Origin: Rhodanobacteraceae bacterium
Lineage (GTDB): Bacteria; Pseudomonadota; Gammaproteobacteria; Xanthomonadales; Rhodanobacteraceae
DNA length: 7,248 nt
Assembly (NCBI GenBank): GCA_025928735.1
Contig: JAICIW010000109.1
Span: 1-7,248 of the forward strand
Direction: 5' to 3'
Positions 1 to 5,808 of this stretch are shown piece by piece. The notes beneath the pieces are model-generated. The model was not told the DNA's origin. It ran no database searches and saw only the letters and a list, made by a program, of their open reading frames with translations. Every line of letters starts with the position of its first letter. Positions within the stretch are counted from its first letter, which is position 1. The position numbers and the translations under genes were made by a program.

Positions 1-197
1 GTCAGCCGCGCCACCGCACGCGCCGACAAGCCCTCGCCGTCGTAGCGCGCCAGCACCGCCATCACTCGCCATTCGGTGGTGCCGAGGTTGAAGCGCTTCT
101 GATATTCGTCCGCAATCACCTGGCTGACCGTGTTGGACACGATCGACAACTGATACGGGACGAATTTTTCAAGTTCGATGGGGGCGTGGCGGGGCAT
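1..197 (-). CDS. MarR-family transcriptional regulator (partial, 3' end outside window)
   Basis: The minus strand is open from an ATG at 197-195 to the left edge, giving the first 65 residues. The protein starts MPRHAPIELEKFVPYQLS and continues with SNTVSQVIADEYQKRF, then the segment TTEWRVMAVLARYDGEGLSA. This is the typical MarR N-terminus: dimerisation helix 1, then helix 2 leading into the winged helix. The DNA-recognition helix lies outside the window. An in-frame stop at 224-222 limits the upstream extension, so the start is the ATG or a TTG at 215; no strong ribosome binding site is visible. The gene diverges from hppD across a gap containing a perfect palindrome. MarR proteins usually repress the divergent operon and themselves, and release DNA on binding a phenolic ligand. 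I infer control of the tyrosine-degradation genes; the ligand cannot be read from the sequence. Confidence 0.92.
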   Translation of the reverse strand, partial: MPRHAPIELEKFVPYQLSIVSNTVSQVIADEYQKRFNLGTTEWRVMAVLARYDGEGLSARAVARL

Positions 198-209
198 CTG
201 CGTCGCGAC

Positions 210-238
210 TTGCAAATGGTTTCATCTGAAACTATTGT
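210..238 (+). promoter_or_regulatory. candidate sigma70 promoter of hppD
   Basis: TTGCAA (210-215) and TATTGT (233-238) each match the -35 and -10 consensus at four of six positions and are separated by the optimal 17 bases. Transcription would start near 245 and leave a leader of about 140 bases before the hppD start codon. The positions are read directly; promoter activity is inferred. Confidence 0.5.
219..232. promoter_or_regulatory. probable MarR operator palindrome
   Basis: GTTTCA-TC-TGAAAC is a perfect inverted repeat with a two-base centre, and the symmetry partly continues outward (AAT at 215-217 against ATT at 234-236). It fills most of the spacer between the proposed -35 and -10 boxes and begins 22 bases upstream of the MarR start codon. 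A bound dimer could therefore block hppD and its own gene. The size and symmetry are typical of MarR dimer sites. I saw no second copy in the window. Confidence 0.6.
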
Positions 239-250
239 AATGCTCGGTTT

Positions 251-349
251 TGCGATCGTCCATGATCGCCGCCTAGCCGAAACTTTCGAAACATCAAGGT
301 TCTCGGTCCACCAACACCAGAACGGGCTTCCTGCCCTGACTTTTCACCA
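251..349 (+). repeat. dispersed element, copy A (in the presumed hppD leader)
   Basis: The left end (251-272) contains a hairpin GCGATC-GTCCAT-GATCGC at 252-269. The right end (316-349) starts ACCAGAACGG and contains a small hairpin GGGC-TTCCT-GCCC (324-336). Both ends recur at 5677-5776 in the same orientation and almost the same spacing: 20 of 22 and 28 of 34 positions are identical. The roughly 43 bases between the ends are unrelated in the two copies. In this copy the middle can pair with the right end: GTTCT-C-GGT upstream with ACC-AGAAC at 316-323. Function unknown. Confidence 0.7.
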
Positions 350-386
350 AGAGCCCGCGCCACAAATAGCTGTTTCGGAGAAGATC

Positions 387-1475
387 ATGAACGCACAACC
401 CAACACCGGCATGCGGCCGACCACCTTCGAAAACCCGATGGGCGTGGATGGCTTCGAGTTCGTCGAATTTGCTGCGCCCGAACCGAAACTCCTGCACGAC
501 CTGTTTCGGCGCCTCGGGTTCACGCCCGTCGCCAAGCACAAGAACAAGGCGATCACGTTGTACCGCCAGGGCGGCTGCAACCTGCTGGTGAACGAGCAGT
601 CCGATTCGTTTGCCTCGGATTTCGCGAAAGCACACGGTCCCTGTGCGTGCGGTTTTGCGATCCGCTTTTCGCACCCCGCGTCCGAAGTGCTGCAGGCCAC
701 CCTTGAAAACGGCGCGAAGGAGATCACGCACAAGGCCGATACGCGCGCCGTGGATGCACCGGTCATTGAAGGGATCGGTGGCTGCATGCTGTACCTCGTC
801 GACCGCTACGACAGCTCGGGTTCGGTGTTCGGCGATTACGAGTGGCTGGTACCGGACACGCAGCATGCTCCGAAGGGTTTTGGCCTCACCTTCATCGACC
901 ACCTGACCCACAACGTCAATTTCGGCGAGATGGCGAAGTGGGCGGATTACTACGAGCGCCTGTTCAACTTCCGCGAGATCAAGTATTTCGACATCAAGGG
1001 CGCCAAGACGGGCCTGGTCTCGAAGGCCATGACGGCGCCGGACGGCATGGTGCGCATTCCGCTCAACGAATCGAACGATCCGAAGTCGCAGATCAACGAA
1101 TACCTCGACGAATACAAGGGCGAGGGCATCCAGCACATCGCGCTGTTCACCGACAACATCTACGAGACGGTGGAGAAAATGCGCGGTGCGGGCGTCAAAT
1201 TCCTCGACACGCCCGATACCTATTTCGACGTGATCGACGTGCGCATGCCCAATCACGGCGAGGACGTGCCGCGGCTCTCGAAGAACAAGATCCTGATCGA
1301 CGCCGACAAGGAAACAAAGAAGAAATTGCTGCTGCAGATCTTCACCCAGAACTGTATCGGCCCGATCTTCTTCGAGATCATCCAGCGCAAGGGCAACGAA
1401 GGTTTCGGCGAAGGCAACTTCCAGGCCCTGTTCGAATCGATCGAACGCGACCAGATGCGGCGCGGGGTTTTGTGA
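387..1475 (+). CDS. hppD: 4-hydroxyphenylpyruvate dioxygenase (HPPD)
   Basis: Cytosolic Fe(II) dioxygenase that converts 4-hydroxyphenylpyruvate and O2 to homogentisate and CO2, the committed step of tyrosine breakdown. The 362-residue product has the two vicinal-oxygen-chelate halves, roughly residues 20-155 and 168-335. The iron triad is visible: His172 in IDHLTHNV, His250 in EGIQHIAL and Glu330 in FFEIIQRKG. The signatures LFNFREIKYFDIKG, SKAMTAPDGM and the C-terminal FGEGNFQALFESIERDQ...RRGVL match bacterial HPPD closely. The ATG at 387 is chosen because GGAG lies at 377-380 with good spacing and the family N-terminus fits; the frame stays open upstream to a GTG at 186, but that would run through the promoter. 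It is the first gene of the homogentisate block, probably controlled by the divergent MarR protein. Nothing appears truncated. Confidence 0.97.
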   Translation: MNAQPNTGMRPTTFENPMGVDGFEFVEFAAPEPKLLHDLFRRLGFTPVAKHKNKAITLYRQGGCNLLVNEQSDSFASDFAKAHGPCACGFAIRFSHPASEVLQATLENGAKEITHKADTRAVDAPVIEGIGGCMLYLVDRYDSSGSVFGDYEWLVPDTQHAPKGFGLTFIDHLTHNVNFGEMAKWADYYERLFNFREIKYFDIKGAKTGLVSKAMTAPDGMVRIPLNESNDPKSQINEYLDEYKGEGIQHIALFTDNIYETVEKMRGAGVKFLDTPDTYFDVIDVRMPNHGEDVPRLSKNKILIDADKETKKKLLLQIFTQNCIGPIFFEIIQRKGNEGFGEGNFQALFESIERDQMRRGVL

Positions 1476-1484
1476 GTCCTGAAG

Positions 1485-1544
1485 CCCTCTCCCTCCGGGA
1501 GAAGCGGCCGCAGGCCGAGCGCGCAGCGCTGGGGTGAGGGTTCG
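1485..1544. repeat. left inverted-repeat arm of the DUF559 module
   Basis: The outer hairpin is TCTCCC-TCC-GGGAGA (1488-1502). Two abutting 13-base hairpins with identical GCA loops follow: CGGCC-GCA-GGCCG (1505-1517) and AGCGC-GCA-GCGCT (1518-1530). The inner block GGGGTGAGGGTTCG (1531-1544) is the exact reverse complement of 1901-1914. The arm begins nine bases after the hppD stop codon and could also act as a bidirectional transcription barrier, although no T-run follows. Confidence 0.75.
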
Positions 1545-1900
1545 GTGATGCCGCGACAAATCAATCCGCCATCAGCTACTCCAACGCTCGAATGGGCACA
1601 CTCGCTCCGTCGAACAAGTACGGATGCAGAACGCAAGTTGTGGCAGCGACTGCGCGCCGGCCAATTAAGCGACTTCAAATTCAGACGCCAATATTCGATA
1701 CCGCCTTACATCGTGGACTTCGCATGTCTTGGGTCGCGAATCATCGTGGAACTCGATGGTTCGCAACTGGTGATGAGCAGGACGCAGCGAGAACACGTTT
1801 TCTGGAAGCGAAAGGCTTCAAGGTCATTCGATTCTGGGACAATGCAGTGCTTCAGCAATCGGATGCGGTGCTCGAGGCAATCTTGAATTCCGTCGGGGAT

Positions 1901-1939
1901 CGAACCCTCACCCCCACCCCTCTCCCGAAGCGAGATGGG
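1901..1939. repeat. right inverted-repeat arm of the DUF559 module
   Basis: The inner block CGAACCCTCACCCC (1901-1914) is the exact reverse complement of 1531-1544. After a further six bases comes the outer, imperfect palindrome TCTCCCGAAGCGAGA (1921-1935). The arm lacks the two GCA-loop hairpins of the left arm. It is translated as the tail of the DUF559 frame and ends 17 bases before the hmgA start codon. Confidence 0.75.
1905..1926 (-). other. canonical G-quadruplex motif on the minus strand
   Basis: Read on the minus strand, the segment has four guanine runs, GGG, GGGG, GGGGG and GGG, separated by loops AGA, T and TGA. This satisfies the usual G3-N1-7 rule with very short loops, which favour stability. 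It lies about 30 bases upstream of the hmgA start, on the template strand. Folding and any effect on transcription are inferred. Confidence 0.6.
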
Positions 1940-1956
1940 CCTAAAGAGCAAAGTGC

Positions 1957-3291
1957 ATGAGCAACGGCGAGCAAACCGAAGCACAACGCGGACGCTACCT
2001 CACCGGCCTCGGCAACGAACACGCGAGCGAGGCGTTGCGCGGCGCGCTGCCCATTGGACAGAACTCGCCGCAGAAGGTGCCGTACGGACTGTACGCGGAG
2101 CAGTTTTCCGGCACCGCGTTCACCGCGCCGCGCCATGCCAATCGGCGAAGCTGGCTGTATCGGATTCGTCCGGCCGCGCTGCACGGCGCATTCGAAGCGT
2201 ATGCGCAACCGTGCTTCCACAACCGTTTCGACGAAGCGCCGACGCCACCGGACCAGATGCGCTGGGGTCCGTTTCCACTGCCCGAAGCGTCCACCGACTT
2301 CGTGGACGGCCTGTTCGTGATGGGCGGCAATGGTTCGGCCGCCTCGCAAACCGGTGTCGGCATTCACTTGTACGCCTGCAACAAATCGATGCAGGGTCGC
2401 TTCTTCTACGATGCGGATGGCGAACTGCTGATCGTGCCGCAGCAGGGTCGGTTGCGGATCGCTACCGAACTCGGCGTGCTGGACATCGAACCGCAGCAGA
2501 TTGTGCTGATCCCGCGCGGTTTGCGCTTCCGCGTGGATCTCCCGGACGGCACCGCGTGCGGCTATCTGTGCGAAAATTTCGGCGCGCACCTGCGCCTTCC
2601 GGAACTCGGCCCCATCGGCACCAACGGCAACGCCAACGCGCGCGATTTCGAGGCGCCGGTCGCGGCCTACGAAGACGTTTCCGGCAACTTCGAGTTGGTC
2701 GCCAAGTTCCAGGGCAACCTGTGGCGCGCGGCGATCGACCACTCGCCGCTCGACGTCGTCGCGTGGCACGGCAGCAACGTGCCCTACCGCTACGACCTGC
2801 GCCGCTTCAACACCATCGGATCGATCAGTTACGACCACCCCGATCCGTCCATCTTTACGGTGCTGACTTCGCCTTCCGACACGCCCGGCACCGCCAACAT
2901 GGATTTCGCGATCTTTCCGCCGCGCTGGCTGGTGGCCGAGCACACGTTCCGGCCGCCGTGGTTCCATCGCAACATCGCGTCCGAATTCATGGGCCTGATC
3001 CACGGCGAATATGACGCCAAGGACGCATCCGCCGGCGGCGGCTTCGTGCCGGGCGGCGCCAGCTTGCACAACTGCATGAGCGCGCATGGCCCGGACGCCG
3101 CAAGTCACGCCAAGGCGCTGGCGGTGGACACCAGCAAGCCACAGCACGTTGTCGATACCATGGCCTTCATGTTCGAGACGCGTTGCGTGATCCACCCGAC
3201 GAAGCAGGCGCTGGAGGCGCCGCAACGCCAACGCGACTACCAGGATTGCTGGCAGGGTTTGCAGAAGCATTTCGATCCGTCGAAGCGATGA
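1957..3291 (+). CDS. hmgA: homogentisate 1,2-dioxygenase
   Basis: Opens the aromatic ring of homogentisate with O2 to give 4-maleylacetoacetate, using non-haem Fe(II). The 444-residue product is full length for the family. It begins with RYLTGLGNEHASEA, typical of the N-terminus, and has VPYGLYAEQFSGTAFTAPR (residues 41-59). The iron ligands expected from the human enzyme are present: His337 and Glu343 in FHRNIASEFMGLI, and His377 in HNCMSAHGPD. The catalytic His294 lies in DHPDPSIF. The start codon overlaps the stop of the broken DUF559 frame (ATGA); the only Shine-Dalgarno-like bases are a weak AAAGAG at 1943-1948. fahA follows 16 bases after the stop, indicating co-transcription. The native leader was probably altered by the DUF559 module upstream. 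Confidence 0.97.
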   Translation: MSNGEQTEAQRGRYLTGLGNEHASEALRGALPIGQNSPQKVPYGLYAEQFSGTAFTAPRHANRRSWLYRIRPAALHGAFEAYAQPCFHNRFDEAPTPPDQMRWGPFPLPEASTDFVDGLFVMGGNGSAASQTGVGIHLYACNKSMQGRFFYDADGELLIVPQQGRLRIATELGVLDIEPQQIVLIPRGLRFRVDLPDGTACGYLCENFGAHLRLPELGPIGTNGNANARDFEAPVAAYEDVSGNFELVAKFQGNLWRAAIDHSPLDVVAWHGSNVPYRYDLRRFNTIGSISYDHPDPSIFTVLTSPSDTPGTANMDFAIFPPRWLVAEHTFRPPWFHRNIASEFMGLIHGEYDAKDASAGGGFVPGGASLHNCMSAHGPDAASHAKALAVDTSKPQHVVDTMAFMFETRCVIHPTKQALEAPQRQRDYQDCWQGLQKHFDPSKR

Positions 3292-3307
3292 CCACAAAGG
3301 GCAACAC

Positions 3308-4303
3308 ATGAAACTCGCGACCCTCAAGGAAGGCGGCAGGGACGGCACATTGATCGTCGTCAGCCGCGATCTCGCTCACGGCGTACGCGCCACCGACATC
3401 GCGCCGACGCTGCAGGCCGCGCTGGATGACTGGCAGACCACCGCGCCTCGCCTGCACGCGCTGTACGACGCGCTGTGCATGCATCGCCACAAGGCGGTCG
3501 AGCATGCCTTCGAACTGGATTTCGGCGCGCTGGCTGCGCCGTTTCCGCGCGCCTACGAGTTCGTGGACGGCTCGGCATACCTGCCGCACGTCGAACGCGT
3601 GCGCAAGGCGCGTGGCGCAACGGTGCCGGAAAGCTTCTACACCGATCCCCTGATGTATCAGGCCACCAGCGCGGGTTTCCTCGCGCCGCGCGACCCGCTG
3701 ATAGTGCCCAGCGAGGACTACGGCATCGATCTCGAAGCCGAAGTCGTGGTGGTCACCGATGACGTGCCGATGGCGGTGACGCCGGAGCATGCGTCGCAGC
3801 ACATCCAGTTGATCGGTCTCGTCAACGACGTCTCTCTGCGCAACCTTATTCCCGTGGAACTCGCCAAGGGTTTCGGCTTCCTGCAGTCCAAGCCGCGCTC
3901 CGCGCTGTCGCCGGTGCTGGTGACGCCCGACGAACTGCGCGACGCGTGGCGGGAAGACAAAGTGCACCTGCCGATGCGCACCTGGATCAACGGGCAGTGG
4001 TTCGGCGAGGCCGAAGCCGGTGAAGACATGCAATTCAATTTCGCGCAATTGGTCGCGCATGCAGCCAAGACCCGACCGCTCGCGGCCGGCACCATCGTGG
4101 GTTCGGGCACCATCGCCAACCAGGACACCTCGCGCGGCGCATCCTGTCTCGCCGAGCAACGCACGGTGGAAAAGCTGCGCGATGGCGAAGCAGTCACGCC
4201 GTTCCTGAAATACGGCGACACGGTGAAGATCGACATGCACGACCTCGACGGCAATTCGATCTTCGGCGCCATCGAGCAGCGGGTTGAACCGCCGGGTGAC
4301 TGA
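3308..4303 (+). CDS. fahA: fumarylacetoacetase, short bacterial form
   Basis: Hydrolyses fumarylacetoacetate to fumarate and acetoacetate, the last step of the pathway. The product has 331 residues, the compact bacterial type, against about 420 in animals. Residues 1-75 form the small N-terminal domain and roughly 80-325 the FAA-hydrolase fold. Probable metal ligands are Asp113 (FYTDPLMYQ), Glu143 and Glu145 (YGIDLEAEVVVV) and Asp174 (LVNDVSLRNLIP). The segment GTIVGSGTIANQD (261-273) matches the conserved glycine-rich strand near the active site. AAAGGG at 3296-3301, six bases before the ATG, supports the start. It sits 16 bases behind hmgA and is surely in the same transcript. The usual partner maiA does not follow. 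Confidence 0.94.
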   Translation: MKLATLKEGGRDGTLIVVSRDLAHGVRATDIAPTLQAALDDWQTTAPRLHALYDALCMHRHKAVEHAFELDFGALAAPFPRAYEFVDGSAYLPHVERVRKARGATVPESFYTDPLMYQATSAGFLAPRDPLIVPSEDYGIDLEAEVVVVTDDVPMAVTPEHASQHIQLIGLVNDVSLRNLIPVELAKGFGFLQSKPRSALSPVLVTPDELRDAWREDKVHLPMRTWINGQWFGEAEAGEDMQFNFAQLVAHAAKTRPLAAGTIVGSGTIANQDTSRGASCLAEQRTVEKLRDGEAVTPFLKYGDTVKIDMHDLDGNSIFGAIEQRVEPPGD

Positions 4304-4337
4304 AGCGTCGGACTGCGACGCGCAGCGCATCTTCAAT

Positions 4338-4355
4338 GCCGCCAAACGCGGCGGC
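4338..4355. terminator. GC hairpin after fahA, possible weak terminator
   Basis: GCCGCC-AAACGC-GGCGGC forms a six-pair GC stem 34 bases after the fahA stop. No T-run follows, so it is not a standard intrinsic terminator. It is the only hairpin seen in the 118 bases between fahA and the fnr gene, and the boundary of the operon is presumably near here. Confidence 0.3.
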
Positions 4356-4421
4356 TGCAACGCTAGGGTAAACTTGTGATCTGATCGGCGCCCGTGCCGC
4401 CGTCTGGCATCGAACACCATC

Positions 4422-5195
4422 ATGCAATCGCGTTTTTCATCCTCCCGCGAAAGCGCACCTGCCGAGCGTCGCACGGGCATTCCCTCGAATGACGGCGACG
4501 CCGAAAGCTTTTGCTCGTCCTGCGCATTCGCGGAAGCTTGCGCCGTGGCCGGGTACGGCCAGCCGGAACTGTCGGAGTTGCACTACCTGGTCGAACATGT
4601 CGGTCCTTTCGAACCCGGCCAGCGCCTGTTCCGGTCGGGCGATGCATTCCGCGCGCTGTTCGCGGTGCGCAGCGGCATGGTCAAAACCACGTTGGTCGAT
4701 GCCGAAGGCCGCGAGCAGGTGCTGGGCTTCTACCTGCCCGGCGAGTTGATCGGGCTGGACGCGATCTATCCCGAGCATTACCCGTGCGACGCGATCGCGC
4801 TGGAAACCACCGAGTGCTGCCGCTTCTCGTTCCCCGCGATGAGCGCGCTCGCGGCACGCCAGCCGCGCGTGCAGCAACACCTGTTCCGCCTGCTCAGCAA
4901 GGAACTGGGTTCCGCCACGCTGCTGGCCGGCGATCATTCCGCCGACGAACGGCTCGCCGCATTCCTGGTGGACCTGGGCGACCGCTACGCCGCACGCGGG
5001 TTGTCCGGCACGCAGTTCCGGCTCAGCATGGCGCGCGCCGACATCGCCAACTACCTGCGGCTTGCCGCCGAGACCGTCAGCCGCGTGCTCGGCCGTTTCC
5101 GCGAACAGAAGCTCATCGCGATCGACGGCCGCAAGGTGGAACTGCTGGACCCGGCGCGGTTGCGGGAAGTGGCACGCTGCGTGTTGAATGTTTGA
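4422..5195 (+). CDS. fnr: FNR/Anr-type oxygen-sensing transcriptional regulator
   Basis: Crp/Fnr-superfamily regulator of 257 residues that should carry an oxygen-labile [4Fe-4S] cluster and act as a dimer when oxygen is scarce. The four cluster cysteines are all present: Cys31, Cys34 and Cys40 in CSSCAFAEAC, which has the same C-x2-C-x5-C spacing as E. coli FNR, and Cys122 in EHYPCDAIALE. Residues about 55-150 form the cyclic-nucleotide-like sensor domain. The helix-turn-helix includes RADIANYLRLAAETVSRVLGRF (205-226); Glu217, Ser220 and Arg221 match the E-xx-SR recognition residues that read TTGAT half-sites. A Clp/CRP-type protein would lack the cysteines. No good ribosome binding site precedes the ATG. 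It may also control the neighbouring SirB2-like and Rieske genes, but I saw no convincing FNR box. Confidence 0.93.
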   Translation: MQSRFSSSRESAPAERRTGIPSNDGDAESFCSSCAFAEACAVAGYGQPELSELHYLVEHVGPFEPGQRLFRSGDAFRALFAVRSGMVKTTLVDAEGREQVLGFYLPGELIGLDAIYPEHYPCDAIALETTECCRFSFPAMSALAARQPRVQQHLFRLLSKELGSATLLAGDHSADERLAAFLVDLGDRYAARGLSGTQFRLSMARADIANYLRLAAETVSRVLGRFREQKLIAIDGRKVELLDPARLREVARCVLNV

Positions 5196-5278
5196 GGGAT
5201 CGCCGTCGTCCTGAGCGGGATCAACACGCGCCGCGGCGGACGCCCGCATACTTCACGCCTCCGTCTCGACGACCCGCC

Positions 5279-5674
5279 ATGGCCGCCTGGTATTTGCAGA
5301 TCCTGTGGACCCACATCGGATGCGTCATCGCATCGGGCAGTCTGTTCTTCACGCGCGGCTGCATGATGCTGGCGGGCCTGCCGGCCGCCAATCACGTGGC
5401 GCTGCGCCGCATCTCGGTGGTGATCGATTCACTGCTGCTGGCAGCCGCGATCGCGCTGACCACGATCATCCATCAATATCCCTTCGTGCAGGCATGGCTC
5501 ACCGTCAAGGTGGTCCTGCTGGTGGTATACATCGTGCTGGGTGTGTTCGCGCTGCGTCGCGGTCGCACGCGGGCAATTCGCGCCACCTGCTTCGCCACCG
5601 CGACGATCATATTCCTGTTCATCGTCAGCGTGGCGCACGCGCACAATCCGCTGGGCGTCTTCACAAGCTTATGA
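5279..5674 (+). CDS. SirB2-family integral membrane protein
   Basis: A 131-residue hydrophobic protein with four predicted membrane helices at about residues 6-26, 46-65, 72-92 and 103-120. The motifs THIGCVIASGSLFFTRG, HQYPFVQAWLTVKV and YIVLGVFALRRGRTR fit the SirB2 family, whose members carry a conserved histidine in the first helix and an arginine-rich loop before the fourth. The biochemical role of the family is not established; the name comes from an old Salmonella locus. The ATG at 5279 starts right at the conserved N-terminus, although no Shine-Dalgarno sequence is visible. It follows fnr by 83 bases on the same strand and may be co-transcribed with it. The stop lies two bases before copy B of the dispersed element. 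Confidence 0.85.
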   Translation: MAAWYLQILWTHIGCVIASGSLFFTRGCMMLAGLPAANHVALRRISVVIDSLLLAAAIALTTIIHQYPFVQAWLTVKVVLLVVYIVLGVFALRRGRTRAIRATCFATATIIFLFIVSVAHAHNPLGVFTSL

Positions 5675-5676
5675 TG

Positions 5677-5776
5677 TGCGATCGTCCCTGATCGCTGCAT
5701 CCCGAAGGCTGCACCGGAGGCAAGTGCCTCGGCATCGTCGAGACCAGAACGGATTTCCTGTCCTCACTTTCCACAA
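5677..5776 (+). repeat. dispersed element, copy B
   Basis: Second copy of the element at 251-349, in the same orientation. The left end (5677-5698) holds the hairpin GCGATC-GTCCCT-GATCGC. The right end (5743-5776) holds GGAT-TTCCT-GTCC (5751-5763), in which one G-C pair of copy A is replaced by A-T and another by a T-G wobble. Hairpin starts and right ends are 65 bases apart here and 64 in copy A. It lies between the converging SirB2-like and Rieske genes. Its middle has its own small hairpin, GAGGC-AAGT-GCCTC. Confidence 0.7.
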
Positions 5777-5808
5777 CAGTCGCTACGCGCGGAACGCTTG
5801 CTGGGCAG

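Larger units (their letters stand above)
1485..1939 (+). mobile_element. candidate non-classical insertion: DUF559 gene between inverted repeats
   Basis: The frameshifted DUF559 gene is bracketed by two arms in opposite orientation. Each arm has an outer palindrome of the TCTCCCTTCGGGAGA type and an inner 14-base block GGGGTGAGGGTTCG that is identical in both arms. Just outside lie CCTGAAG (1478-1484) and CCTAAAG (1940-1946), a possible seven-base target duplication with one mismatch. Removing the module would leave hppD and hmgA only about 19 bases apart. There is no transposase. The arms are read directly; mobility is inferred. A pair of ordinary intergenic repeats that happen to flank a gene is the alternative. 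Confidence 0.5.
1548..1960 (+). pseudogene. DUF559 (Vsr/restriction-endonuclease-like fold) gene, frameshifted
   Basis: The first frame encodes the DUF559 N-terminal half: TDAERKLWQRLR (residues 25-36), FKFRRQYSIPPYIVDFACL (43-61) and RIIVELDGSQ (64-73). After codon 73 that frame loses similarity. The frame one base back then carries the second half: GDEQDAARTRFLEAKGFKVI, RFWDNAVL, then DAVLEAIL. Inserting one base between 1767 and 1768 joins them and recreates the histidine expected after ELDGxQ. So one base appears to be deleted, exactly at a conserved putative active-site residue. The family resembles the very-short-patch-repair nuclease fold; its biological role is poorly known. The C-terminal tail (LTPTPLPKRDG...) translates the right repeat arm, and its stop overlaps the hmgA start (ATGA). 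Base composition looks less GC-rich than the neighbours. A sequencing error could mimic the lesion. Confidence 0.88.

Noticed and set aside
186..386. N-terminal extension of hppD from the GTG at 186
   Set aside because: It would translate the promoter, the operator and the dispersed element; the ATG at 387 has a good ribosome binding site and the family N-terminus.
294..1559. Minus-strand open frame of 421 codons antisense to hppD
   Set aside because: The translation is low-complexity and rich in arginine, valine and histidine, with no recognisable domain. It mirrors the codon bias of the clear hppD gene on the other strand.
1761..1775. Programmed ribosomal frameshift in the DUF559 gene
   Set aside because: No slippery heptamer or downstream pseudoknot is evident at the junction; a one-base deletion explains the break more simply.
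1852..3348. Minus-strand open frame of 498 codons antisense to hmgA
   Set aside because: Antisense shadow of hmgA in GC-rich DNA; no domain, and it crosses the repeat arm and a gene boundary.
4374..4388. Possible FNR box (TTGTGATCTGATCGG) upstream of the fnr gene
   Set aside because: Only the first half-site is loosely similar to TTGAT; with the correct four-base spacing the second half does not match ATCAA.
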